From Nyssa sinensis (Eukaryota; Streptophyta; Magnoliopsida; Cornales; Nyssaceae), in assembly GCA_008638375.1 (NCBI GenBank), contig CM018043.1, positions 56,810,947 through 56,874,946 on the forward strand: a stretch of 64,000 bases of DNA, written 5' to 3'. A model generated the notes under the pieces. The model was not told where the DNA came from, did not search any database, and saw only the letters and a program-made list of their open reading frames with translations. The position numbers were made by a program, and so were the translations under genes. Shown piece after piece: positions 48,149 to 60,011 of the stretch (its first letter is position 1; the number at the start of each line of letters is the position of its first letter).

Positions 48149-49343
48149 CTATGAGTCAGGAAGGGCAGAACACTTGCTACACAACCAGGTCAACCGCTTG
48201 TCAACTTTGAGAGATAAGAATATCTCCCTCGCATTAGGATTGTTGAACAGATCCATAGCAGCATAATAGACTTGTTCATCAACACCCCGCATTTCATCCA
48301 AAGCCTTGACACAATCAGTTATGGAGAATCTATCATTTTTTTGTTTTATAGCATCTGCCCTCAGCTTTGAAGCAGCAGCCATCTCCAATATAGCATTAGC
48401 AATAGCATCGTCAATCCCCTTGCGCCCTCTCTTGCGAGCAGGGATGGCAGATTGAAACCTGTCTTGCTCATCTCCCATGTCGGTCTCTTCCTCCGACTCT
48501 GATGAGGGCTCACCCTGAAATGTGTTCAAAGGATCTGGACAAGGAATTGAATCCGGAGTTCCTCCTTTATGTTCAGCCGACCCGTTATATTCCCCATTCT
48601 TAGCCAGTTCTGAGAAAATTGTGCAAAGCTGTTTGTAAATTGAGCAGCCACCACTTCTTATGGTCTCTGCATCAGGATGTTCCTGTTTAGTATATTCAAT
48701 AGTGAGTTTATGATGGATACTTGATAAAGAACATCAATTGCCCCTGCCTGGAGGAATTTCAAGCCCATGAGGAGCCAAAACATTAATGTAATAAAAATTA
48801 GGAACCATGAATTGTTCTATCATATTTTCAAGAATGCAATTTAGAATTATAGTAACAAAAAACCATAATATATCATGATAAAAATGGTATCCTGATGGCA
48901 GCCAAAGGTTTGCTGCCAATTCATGGGGTGACAACTTGAAAAGAGGTTCTCCTAAGTCCTAACTCAGGCAGATGTAGTTTTTTTCTTCTGTTGTTCATAA
49001 TAAATAAGACACAGAAACAAACCTTAGTGTAATTGTCCCACACTTCATCCTTGGCCACGATAGCACCAGTGGCTTCATCCCATATGAAGTCACTTTGATC
49101 AAGTAGCAACTTTACTATATTATGCTGCTTCCTTAAGAAAGCATATCGGTTCTTCAGTTGCTCCTTATCCCATTTAAGACCTGTTTTCTTATAGAACTCA
49201 TCACACATATACTTCCAAGCCTTCTTGCTAAAGGAATTGTTTTGCCGATTACCCTTCCGAACCTGGTCAACCATCAATTCCACAAGTATCTTCGTGAGGG
49301 AGGTTGTCCACTTAGCCCTTGACTGGGAAGATCGGCTAGCCAT
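48149..49343 (-). CDS. Myb/SANT-like DNA-binding protein (L10-interacting MYB / Myb_DNA-bind_3 type)
   Basis: Exon 1 49343-49023 and exon 2 48682-48149, phase 0, 284 residues. The N-terminal part, SRAKWTTSLTKILVELMVDQ through WKYMCDEFYKKTGLKWDKEQ to DFIWDEATGAIVAKDEVWDN, is the Myb/SANT-like domain of plant LIMYB-type proteins. It is related to the Myb-like partner proteins of PIF/Harbinger transposons. The C-terminal half has an acidic Ser/Glu patch, a basic RKRGRKG stretch that could be a nuclear signal, and the family's conserved end region from IADAI-like helices to FLSLKVDKRLTWL. It is probably nuclear; targets are unknown. The ATG lies six bases after an AG at a likely acceptor (tatag), so the 5' UTR is probably spliced from an upstream exon. 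No frame break. Confidence 0.87.
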
Positions 49344-49677
49344 CTATAAGTTCACCACAAAACTTGGTAAGGAAAGAAATGCAGACGAATTGTGAGGGGC
49401 ATAAAAGTGCAGAGTGATGGTGAATGAACTGAGTCACTAAATTTCTAGAACTATTATAACGGTTTCACTATCACGGTCTCTAACGCAGACACTTTGGTAC
49501 ATGAACGTTACTAAATATCCAATTCAACCTCTTACACAACCGTCGTTAACTTCCCACAAGAAGCAAATTTTCACTATGGCAATCACTTCAGTAACCACCA
49601 AGCAGACAGGCATTTTAGGTTTTAGGTTTGTGCTCAGTAGTCTTTGTGCAGCACCTCAGGAGACACCCCAACCAACA

Positions 49678-49679
49678 CC

Positions 49680-49710
<31 letters not shown>

Positions 49711-49713
49711 AAA
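49678..49713. repeat. C23-A13 homopolymer junction
   Basis: Twenty-three C (49678-49700) run directly into thirteen A (49701-49713), then A/G-rich sequence. The minus strand is G23, able to form quadruplex structures. It sits in the probable 5' UTR intron of the Myb/SANT-like gene. Homopolymer length in an assembly is unreliable. Confidence 0.85.
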
Positions 49714-50220
49714 GAAAAAAGAAAAAAAGGGAAAAAAAAAAATCTACTTGTATTTGTCCTCCTTTGTGGTCAAACCTGCCATTCACCCACCCAAAGTTCC
49801 CACACAAGGACCTCAAAAGCCTGAAGCCCCCAATCCATTTTTCTGTTTATCTTTCTAAAACTTTTTAACTTATTTGATAAAACAATTCAAAAACACTTTT
49901 CATAAGTAAAAAAGTAACTTTAAAATTTTCACTTTTTTTTTTTTTGCTTAAAAGTAAAAGGTAAAACTGCATTTAATAATCATCTCTTTTTTTTTTTGAT
50001 AAGTGCATTTAATAATCATCTCTTAAAGGTTATTTTAATTTTAATACTTTTTAGTAAGCTTATTAAAATCTTTTTTCAAAGACAAAATAAATGTTAATCA
50101 AATAGATGCAAGCATGTATAAATACAAATATGAATATATATATATATACACACACACACACATGAATATGTGTGTATAGGCACATATACAAGTATATATA
50201 AACTTATATAGAAGTATATA

Positions 50221-50826
50221 GAGTTTTTTACCATACAATAATATTTTTTTTAATCATTATTCTCAAATCCAAGTAGTTTTAAACATATTTCTCAAACTCA
50301 TGTAGTTGTGCAAAGGTGCCTTTAAAAAAATGCCTTTATTATAAAGGTGTCCTTTTTGAAGACGCCTTTAGTTTTTTAGAAGTACAAAAGGCATCCTCTG
50401 AGAAGATACCTTGAACAATTATTAAAAAATAACTAAAGGTGTCTTCTCAAATGTCAAATGATACCTCTTAAAAGGCGTCTCCTCCAAAGACACATTTGCA
50501 AGTCTAAAAAAGATTTAAGGAAAACTCATGAGAAGTTTTTTTTTTTTTTTTGTGTGCACAGAAGTCTTTTGAGGAGATGCCTTTTGAAAGGTGTTTTTTT
50601 AGAAGATACCTTTAGTTAGAAAAATGTAAAAGTGTCTTTTGAAAAGACGCTTTGAAAAAGGCGACCTCTTAGAAGAGGCCTTTTGCATTTTTAAATAAAT
50701 ATAAAGGCATCTTAGAAGACATTCAAAAGATGCCCTTCAATAAGTACATGGTTTTGAAAAACATGTTTGAAACTACATGGGTTTGGGAATTTTGATTAAA
50801 AAAACCCATTGTACAGTAAAAGACTT
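50221..50826. mobile_element. Mutator-like TIR element with an interior of repeated palindromic modules
   Basis: The ends GAGTTTTTTACCATACAATA and (inverse of right end) AAGTCTTTTACTGTACAATG begin inverted repeats of about 85 bp at roughly 75 percent identity. A 10-bp duplication, gaagtatata, flanks it (50211-50220 and 50827-50836). Between the arms, about 50320-50750 is made of diverged copies of a module like aaaggcgtctt...gaagacgccttt, itself nearly palindromic. Non-coding. The duplication length favours Mutator. It lies upstream of the Myb/SANT-like gene. Confidence 0.8.
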
Positions 50827-51692
50827 GAAGTATATATGCACGTGCACATATATATTCACATGTATAAATATTATATAAGAATATATTAATTAGGTATATA
50901 GATATGTAAATATATGTGGGTACACATTAACGAATTTATAAATATTTTCCTTTTTGTTGTAAATGGGACCTTTTTAAGTGTGTATTTGCCCAGCGGCCTC
51001 CTCCGCTATTTAGAGCGTCATGTGAGAAGCTCCCTCATGGAGTTTTTGTGCTAAACGCTCTTCTAGCCGCAATCCCAAACGAAGCTTAAACTTATTTAAG
51101 CAAAAAAAGCACTGAAAAAGGCATTTCGAAACGGTACCTCAAATTCACCAATTAAAATTTGTGCCCGTGCAGTGCATAGGTTCACCCTAGTGTAAGAAAA
51201 CCTATTCTGCCATAATATATCACCCAAATGTCGACACTTCAAAAATGCAAAACTTATTTCTTAAATTTATATATACAAGCTAATTGCATGAAAAAAAAAA
51301 ACTGAAAATAATTTAATCATAATTACTATTCATTCATCAAGAATCAACAATTAGCCCAAGATTGGTCACCTCTATGACAGATAGCTTAGGGTTTCGTTTT
51401 AAACGGAACAATAACAAAAAGAAACGAGAGAGGAGGAAGATAGAAAACTGAACAGACCCTAATGTAATTTACATCAAAACCATATTAAGTGACCAAAGCC
51501 CTAAGTTGATGCAAAGATGAGTCCATGGTGATTAAACCCTCTGAACTGTCATTTGAGGAACTAATTCTGATTACAAAACCTTAAATTTTCGAATGTAAAG
51601 CCAATAATATAGGATTAAATCCCCAAATTCCATCATCTCTAACCCAATAACTCAATAAATTAAAACGATATTTTTAGGGAGAAAATCAATGT

Positions 51693-51780
51693 ACCTCGAA
51701 GAATGCCCTAACTCTCCGAAGCGGGTGATTTAGACCGTTGCAAGACTGAACCAGCTCGACCTCTGAAAGAAATTAGCCCA
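51693..51780 (-). other. candidate 5' UTR exon of the Myb/SANT-like gene
   Basis: On the minus strand a GC-richer stretch ends 'cattcttcgag' followed by gtacat, a plausible donor, and the acceptor 'tatag' lies six bases before the ATG at 49343. This is inference from composition and splice signals; transcripts would decide. Confidence 0.35.
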
Positions 51781-51799
51781 TTGTTTTTCTGATTAGGAA

Positions 51800-53127
51800 T
51801 TGCGTTTTTCTGAATTTTTTTTTTATAATTTAGGGCGAAAAGACTTATTTTCCCCTGAGGGCCCTTAACTTCCCCGGTATTTCCATTTTCTCATGTACTT
51901 AAGATAACTATGTTGTTTTTTCTCCCTCTTCTAAAGATTCTCTTCGTGTATGCCCCTAAAAGAGCACAAGATTGGATAGTTCTTTCTTCTTCTTTTTTCC
52001 CCTTTTCTTTGTATCCTTTTGGTATGTAAGAAGGAGAGGAAAAGTTCTTTGAATGAAAATTTTAAAATATTAAAAATATTTTTTAAGTCGTATAAGTTAA
52101 ATATTAGGACAATTGTTAAATTAAAAAAAAAAACAAGGACGCTGTAAAAAAAATAAAAAATGGAGGTGCTAAAAACAATTTTGAGAAATTTTAGGAAGAA
52201 TTTTTTTTCAAATTGGAGAAAAAGAATTCACAACATTGTTTCAAATCTTACATGTAAAAAAAATATTTTTAAAAATTTTGAGAGACTAAATATATATATA
52301 TATATAAATTATTTTAAATATTACAATGTAAAATCAATTTTCCAATTTTAGGGGAAGCTATAGGCCCTTAGTCTAACAAAAAATGTATAATTATCAAATA
52401 GTTTAATACTTTTTTTTTTCTTTCTTACTAATTATTTAAACAAAAGATAATATTTTTCTTCTCATTTATTTCATAAGCATTTAAAAAATGTAAAAAATCA
52501 TTGCTTTCTTTTCTTTTCTTTTTTTTCCTATTCTCTTTTATTTTAATTTAGTATTTCATTCTTTTTTTTTTTTTCCGAAACTTTCCAAACAAGTTATTAA
52601 AGAATGATTCTTTTGGATCCACTAATGCAAATAAGACCAATTTAAAATGGACGGGGGTCAAATTTCATATGCCCTTATGTACCTCCTTTCCCAAGTGTGA
52701 ATGGCTAGAAAGTCATGCAAGTTGAGTTAGATATGTGAGCTGTAAAGATAAGTACAATTTACACATCGGATATCAGGTGAAACTTCATAATCAAGTAGAA
52801 GAATTAAGGTAAGATGATTTAGAACTTTTCAAGATAGACTCCTAAGAGATTGAGGCGAGACTTATGCCAACAGACATACGAATTGAGGGTGAAGGTAGTC
52901 AAAGTCAACCCTCTCTTAATTGATTGATTGATTGATTTTTCTATCCCTTTATTGTAGTAACTGTGGGATATTTATAATGCTAAGTCACATGTCAATCTCT
53001 GGTGAACTCCTAGGTATTAGTTGGTGTCCTTCTAGGTCCAAAATAGGAGTTAGTTAAAGTGGAATTCCCTCTTGGTTCTAAAAGATTTAGACAGCCCTAC
53101 GCGCAAGGTACATGAAGCAAGTACTTT
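51800..53127. other. intergenic DNA left of the Tat element
   Basis: AT-rich with poly-T tracts. I looked here for the upstream exons and transit peptide of dehydroquinate synthase and found none. No gene supported. Confidence 0.5.
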
Positions 53128-53132
53128 GTAGG

Positions 53133-53798
53133 TGATATACCACTATGTGACACATCAACCACTGCACGACACGTGTAAGTACGGATCGACTCAGGCTCGG
53201 TCATTCAGATTATGCTCGGTCATACGACCTGGGCTCGGTCAATCAGTTCATGATCGGCCACATGACTTATGTTCGGTCATTCAGTTCATGCTCGGTCGTA
53301 TAACTCATTCTCGGTCAATCAAAGGCGTAGCCCAAATAAACCGAGCTCACAGTATCAAAGCAAGGTAGCTCTCCTACAAAGCTAAATATATACAGATGCA
53401 AACTTGCAGTACAGTAAGTCAATAATCAGATCTTATCACCGCCTCAACAAGCTCCGAGCAAGGAATAAGGAAGTTGTTTCCAACAAGGGAACTGCCACAT
53501 TGAGTTTCTATATTCAACAAGGTAACTTATATCTCCGAAGATCTAATTCCTATATTCATGGTTCCAAATCCTAATCAACTTGGGAGAACAACCACCTATA
53601 AATTCAACCCTTAAGGTACGCTTTATTTTCATGCTCATTATTTTGGCTTTCATTACAAGTCTTTCAATTCAGTTTTATTGACTTAAGCATCGGAGCGGCT
53701 ACCGCCGGAGCCAACCCGGTGGTCCTCTGATCTTCTGTTTCGAGTATTTCGTAGGGAGCCGAGCTTCGATCTCACGTGGGCCAAAAAGTGCAGCATCA
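53133..53798 (+). repeat. left LTR
   Basis: Begins TGATATACC and ends GCAGCATCA. The U3 part (53194-53325) holds about seven tandem copies of a 19-20 bp motif of the form gctcggtcan(n)cag, a likely promoter/enhancer array. Confidence 0.96.
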
Positions 53799-53800
53799 GT

Positions 53801-53819
53801 TTGGCGCCGTCTGTGGGAA
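53801..53819 (+). other. primer binding site
   Basis: tggcgccgtctgtgggaa, starting three bases after the LTR end. A TGG start complements the CCA end of a tRNA. The TGGCGCC core is common in Ty3/gypsy elements of this group; the exact tRNA is not assigned. Confidence 0.8.
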
Positions 53820-53878
53820 ACGACAATCACCAAGTGCTCTACTCAATCTAAGCTCATCTTCCGTTTATCAAAGGGATC

Positions 53879-56800
53879 ATGGCTCCCAACTTGCGACCCA
53901 GGAAGAACACTCAAAACCCTCATCCTCAACCAACTGCCGGACGAGGAAGAGGGCGAGTGAATAATCCGGTACAGCAAGAACTGATCGAAACTAGGCGGCA
54001 AAACCAATTGCTACGGGAACAGCTCTTGACTATGTCCAGGACCCTGGCAATGTTCTCCCAGAACCATGAAACCAATCCTCAAAATCCACCCGCTGTCGCA
54101 AACACTCAGGAGGAGCAGCCTCCTGCGGCTGCCGGTATTCATGGAGATCCCCAGCCGTCGATGGCAGCCGGCCGAGGAGTCCCCGCCTTTGTCCCGGAGG
54201 TCCATTATCGAAGCACTACCCGACTCCCCATCCCTGGGGCCTCGGGAGTAAACCACGTTCCACAAGGGTCACCTCCTCGAGTGGTTCCTGTACCACCAGT
54301 GCCAGAGAATCAAAACAACCCCCCAGTAGTGGGCCAAGATCAGCCTACCCATATAGGCCCTGAGGTCATCAGACCTGCCTCGCAGCAGCCCGTCTTACCA
54401 AGGGGGTCAGTAAGAGCCGAAGAAGTTGCTGAATCAATAGACCGTACTGCCATCATAAGAGGTGCCCAGTATCCAGAACAGGACGAGCTGGCCAGATTAC
54501 TCGGGAGGTCGGCCACCCCGTTCACCGATGCTATCATGGCCGAGGAAAGACCCAAGAAATTTATCGTCCCTAAATTCACCCCTTATGATGGGACTGGGGA
54601 CCCGGGGGACCACCTCTCTCACTACCAGCACACCATGGCTTTGCACAGTACTTCTGATGCTTTCTTATGCAGAACATTCGTGACCAGCCTCAATGGTACC
54701 GCCCTGAAGTGGTTCCACCACCTCCCGCCAAACTCAGTATCAAGCTTTTATGAGCTCGGCAGAAGGTTCTTGGACAGATTCATGACTAGCAGGAGGCTAA
54801 GAAAGGGTCCGGAATTCCTTCTGAACATAAAGCAAACAAGGGAAGAATCGCTCAGGGGGTATATAGCGCGTTTCAACGCCGAGCTCACCGAGGTAACAGA
54901 CTGCAGCCCCGGTTTCCTAGTAGCTGCTCTAGCCGCTGGACTTGCTCAAGGAGGCTTTAGAGACTCCCTGACCAAAAATCCCCCTACGGATATGGCGGCA
55001 CTCATGAACCGTGCAAGGAAGTACATCAACCTGGAAGAGGCCAGGGACACCTCTAGAAAGGTCAAAGAGCAAGTTCAGAAAGACGATCAGAAGAAAGATA
55101 GTCAAAGGAAGGACGACCAAAAGAAGGACACCAGCTCGGCCAGGAAAAGAGTCAGGAGCCCAGAAAAAAGGGGGACCCCCAGAACCTCCTACAATTCCGG
55201 GCTGAGGGAATTCAACCACTTTACTCCTCTGAACGCCTCTCCGTACAACATACTGAAGCAGGTAAGATCTCGAGAAAATCTGAGATGGCCAGAGCCTTTG
55301 AAAGGAGACCCCAGCTATCGAGATCAGACTAAATATTGTGATTTTCACAAGGACCGAGGGCACACAACCAATACCTGCAAAGCTCTCAAGCATGAGATTG
55401 AGCAGCTAATAAGGAGAGGAAGGCTGCAAGAGTTCGTCAAGCAGGACGGAGGACAGAACCCCCGTGATGAACGACCCCAGCAGAGAAAGGCCGACCAGAG
55501 GCAAGAACAGAAAGAGGGCAGGAACGAGCCCCCACGACAGAACAATCAGGTGATCTATGTCCTACACGCAGATTCCCCTGCAACAGGCACCTCTAACAGG
55601 TCAAGGAAACGATATGCTCGGGAGGCCAGGTCTGCTCCCAACGTCATGCAGGTCGCTAACTTGGAGAAAAGGTTAAAGCCCGTGCCAGAAATCCAATTTA
55701 CAGATCATGACCTTATAGGAGTTCATTGTCCTCACAGCGACGCCCTGGTTATCTCCCTTAAGATCGCCAACTTCGATATCCGGAGAGTTCTCGTCGACAC
55801 TGGGTGCTCGACCAATGTACTGTTCTACGACCCTTTCAAGCATATGAAGCTCGACCCCAATGACATTAAGCCCACGGGCATAATCATGACGGGCTTCGAC
55901 GGAAACACTAACACTCCACTAGGAAGGGTCGATCTGGCCACCACTGCGGGTGAAGGGGATGGACAGAAGACCACGATAGCTGAGTACATGGTCATAAAAG
56001 CCAAATCTCCCTACAACGTCATAATTGGGAGGCCCTGGCTACATGAGATGGGAGCGGTCACCTCAACTCTCCACCAATGCTTAAAATACGTTCACAATCA
56101 GACAGTCTACTCCATCAGAGGATGCTAACCGACCTCCCGAGAGTGCCATGCCCTCGCACTCAAAGCTAAGGCCCCCAAATAGCAATTACTGCACGCCCGT
56201 GTGTGCAAAGATGCAATCTACCCTTGCTGTCACGAGGCAGAAGACTGTCCCTCCAAGATTGAAGAACCATTAAGCCCCAGAGGAAGGGATAGCAGAGCCA
56301 AGCCTATAGGGGAGCCTATTAAAGTCCTGGTCAGCTCAGAGGATCAAGGACGTTACCTGCAGATAGGTCCCGACCTGACACATGCCGAGTAGGATGAGTT
56401 GGTCAAGTTTTTGAAGAAAAACCTCTCCGTATTCGCCTGGGAGACAAGCGACATGGAAGGGATAGATCCCGACCTGATTACGCACAGACTAATGGTGGAT
56501 CCAGATCATCCACCAGTAAGACAAAAGAGAAGGCCCCTCGCTCCAGAGCGGCATTAGGTCATCAACGACGAAGTTCAAAGGTTGCTCAACGCCAACATGA
56601 TACGAGAGGTATTTTATCCTGATTGGTTGGCCAACACTGTTCTGGTCAAAAAGAAGAACGGTAAATGGAGAGTCTGTGTTGACTACACAGATCTCAACAA
56701 AGCATGCCCGAAGGATAACTTCCCTCTTCCACGAATAGATCAGTTAGTCGATGCAATTGCAGGGCACCAGCTCATGAGCTTCATGGATGCTTATTCTGGG

Positions 56801-59524
56801 TACAATCAAATACAGATGCATCCTCCCGATCAAGAGAAGACTTCATTTATCACCGAACGAGGTCTCTATTGCTATAGAGTGATGCCGTTCGGACTAAAGA
56901 ATGCTGGAGCTACCTACCAACGTCTTGTTAATAAGATGTTCAGCTCCTTGATCGGCAGCACTATGGAAGTTTATATCGACGATATGCTGGTCAAGAGCCT
57001 AAGGAAGAGCAGTCATCTCCAGCACCTAGCGCAAACCTTCGATATTCTCAGACAATATAAAATGAAGCTCAATCCCTCAAAGTGCACCTTTGGTGTAACA
57101 AAAGGGAAATTCCTTGGGTACATAGTCTCTCAAAGAGGTATAGAGGCAGACCCGACTCAGATCGGGGCTCTGATCGGACTGAAATCCCCAAAGACCCGGA
57201 AAGACATTCAAGCTCTGAACGGTAGGATAGCGGCTCTTAGCAGATTTATTTCAAAATCCACGGATCGGTGTCTACCATTCTTCAAGGCTCTAAAAGGTAA
57301 CAAATCTTTGCAATGGACTGACGAGTGTGAAAAATCCTTTCAGGAACTCAAAAGGTACTTGGCTTCACCCGAGCTCTTATCAAAACCGGTCCAAGGAGAA
57401 AGGCTGCTTCTCTATCTTGCAGTTTCTGAGAACGCTGTCAGTTCGGTACTGGTCAGGCAAGACAGGAGCGTGCAGAGGCCCATCTTCTATGTCAGCAAGG
57501 CATTACTGGACACAGAAAAGAGGTACCCCGAGATCGAAAAGCTAGCCCTTGCACTCATAGTATCTGCACGGAAGCTGAGACCTTACTTCCAAGCACATCC
57601 CATAGAGATTCCAACTGCTTACCCACTAAAAACAATCCTGAGAAAACCAGAAGTATCAGGACGGTTGGTCAAATGGTCGGTGGAACTAGGAGAGTTCGAT
57701 CTGTCCTACGTTCCACGAGTCTCAATTAAAGGGCAAGCCTTGGCAGATTTCATTGCAGAATTCACTCCCGCACTGCTAAGCAAAACACAACTCTCGGACG
57801 ATATGGGGACTTGGAAGTTGTATATTGATGGATCATCCACTGACCGAGGTGCCGGAGCAGGGCTAGTACTACACTCTCCTGATAGACTTACGACCGAAAG
57901 GGCAATTAGCTTGGGGTTCAGAGCCTCCAACAACGAAGCGGAATATGAGGCCCTTATCTTAGGGATGAAGCTAGCTCAGGAGTGCGAGGTACAGAACCTC
58001 GAGGTATTTTCTGACTCCCAACTGGTGGTTAGCCAAGTTCAAGGAGAATATGCCGTCAAGGATGAAAGAATGCTTCGATATACGGAGCTAGTCAACTTGC
58101 TGAAACATTCCTTCCGAACATTCTCAATCCAAAAAATAGAAAGAGGCCAAAATAGCAGAGCCGATGCCTTAGCAAACATGGCATCTCACATGAAAACGGG
58201 GGTGGAATCGACGATAAAATTCTCTCACCAGCCGAGGCCTAGCACCGAGGAAATCCAGGTCGCCCAAGTCACAGAACAGCCTCAGAACTGGATGACTCCT
58301 ATACTCCAGTACCTGGAAGAAGGACTCCTCCCAGAAGACAGAAATAAGGCAAAAAGAATCCGCATCAGAGTAGCTCGGTATCTTGTCCTTAACGGAAAGC
58401 TCTACCGAAGATCTTACACTCAGCCATTGTTAAAATGCCTAGCACCTGAAGAGTCTCAGTAAGTCTTAGCAGAAATCCACGAAGGAATTTGTGGAAATCA
58501 TAACGGAGGGAGAACCATAGCCCACCGAGCCCTAACTCAAGGCTATTACTGGCCTGGAATGCTGAAGGAAGCAAAGGAATATACTCGAAAGTGTGACAGA
58601 TGCCAGAGGTTCGCCCCTTATCAGCATCAGCCACAACATGAGCTCATCCCCATTACTAGCCCATGACCCTTTGCATAGTGGGGAATGGACATCATAGGAC
58701 CGTTGCCTAAAGCCAAACCGAACAGGAGATACCTACTGGTGGCCATTGACTACTTCTCAAAATGGGCCGAAGCAGAACCACTGGCTCGCATCACTGAAAA
58801 GGAGATACAGAGTTTTACTTGAAAAAATATAGTCTGCAGGTTCGGCATACCTCATGTGATCGTCTCAGATAATGGCACACAGTTCACTGGGAAAATATTC
58901 AAGAAATTCTGCCAAGACCTAAACATCAAACAACACTTTTCCTCCCCTGGTCATCCTCAGGCAAACGGGCAGGCCGAGGTCACCAACCGAACTATCCTGG
59001 ACGCTCTCAAGAAAAGATTAGAGGAAGCTAAAGGGAGATGGGTCGAGGAACTCCCTGGGGCACTCTGGGCCTACCGGACAACCAGGAGAACTCCAACATC
59101 AGAAACTCCCTTCTCCCTCGCCTACGGAACTGAGGCAGTAATCCCTGTTGAGGTCGGCATACCGACCCTAAGGACTGAGGCTTTTAACGAAGAGACCAAT
59201 GACCAACAACTAGCAGAAAATTTGGATTTACTCGAGGAAAGGAGAGAGCAGGCCGTAATCAGAATGGAAGCATATCAGCGCAGGATGGTTAACCGCTCAA
59301 AAATTGGCCTCAAACCTGCCAGTTTCCAAGTTGGGGACCTCGTCCTAAGAAGGGTTTTCCAGAACACCAAGGACCCCACCATGGGGAAGTTATCACCGAA
59401 CTGGGAAGGCCCCTACAGAATTACCAAGACAGTTAGACCGATCACTTATTGGTTGGAAAGCATGGACGGGAAACCTGTTCCCAGGCCTTGGAACATGGAA
59501 CATTTACGAAAATATTATCAATAA
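53879..59524 (+). pseudogene. Tat gag-pro-pol polyprotein, one frame with eight in-frame stops
   Basis: A single frame of 1,882 codons. Gag: 53879 onwards, with FHKDRGHTTNTC as a zinc-knuckle variant (C-x2-H-x4-H-x4-C) at about 55340. Protease: VLVDTGCSTN at about 55795. Reverse transcriptase: KWRVCVDYTDLNKACPKDNF, then MEVYIDDMLV at about 56970. First RNase H: LYLAVSENAVSSVL region. Second RNase H: WKLYIDGSSTDRGAGAG, NNEAEYEAL, FSDSQLVV, NSRADALA. Integrase: H-H...C-x2-C zinc finger at about 58480-58610, MDIIGPLP, SDNGTQF, GHPQANGQAEV. Stops at 56126, 56180, 56390, 56555, 58460, 58664, 58676 and 58820, mostly TAG/TAA/TGA where Gln or Trp is expected. No frameshift. It cannot make a full polyprotein. 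Confidence 0.95.
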
Positions 59525-59560
59525 AGTACTTTCTTTTTATTTCAACATATTTCGTGAAGC

Positions 59561-60011
59561 ATCTCAAATGCACAGACTCAGGTCTGGTCCATCTCAATGG
59601 ACAGACTTCAGTTCTGGTCCATCTCAAATGTACAGGCTAAGGTCTGGTCCATCTCAAATGTACAGGCTAAGGTCTGGTCCATCTCAAATGCACAGACTCA
59701 GGTCTGGTCCATCTCAATGTACAGACTCAGGTCTGGTCCATCTCAATGTACAGACTTCAGTTCTGGTCCATCTCAAATGTACAGACTCAGGTCTGGTCCA
59801 TCTCAATGTACAGACTTCAGTTCTGGTCCATCTCAAATGTACAGACTCAGGTCTGGTCCATCTCAATGTATAGACTTCAGCTCTGGTCCATCTCAAATGT
59901 ACAGACTTCAGTTCTGGTCCATCTCAAATGTACAGACTTCAGTTCTGGTCCATCTCAAGTGCACAGACTCAGGTCTGATCCATCTCAATGTACAGACGAC
60001 AAGTCTGGTCC
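59561..60011. repeat. 15-copy tandem array of a 29-31 bp unit in the Tat element
   Basis: Unit of the form atctcaaatgtacagactca plus ggtctggtcc, 451 bp in total. Two variants (actcaggtctgg and acttcagttctgg) alternate in the middle, giving a 60-bp higher-order dimer (units 6-11). It begins 37 bp after the pol stop. Tat elements are known to carry such arrays in this place, and they can seed genomic satellites. Confidence 0.95.

Noticed and set aside
49501..49868. Pro/Lys-rich ORFs over the C23-A13 tract
   Set aside because: They are products of homopolymers read in several frames.
50320..50750. CRISPR-like array from the repeated AAAGGCGTCTT modules
   Set aside because: The spacing is irregular, the copies have diverged, and this is a plant nuclear genome; the modules lie inside a TIR element.
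53132..53368. 78-codon ORF at the left LTR, repeated at 62998-63219
   Set aside because: It is LTR U3 sequence with a tandem motif; there is no protein family match.
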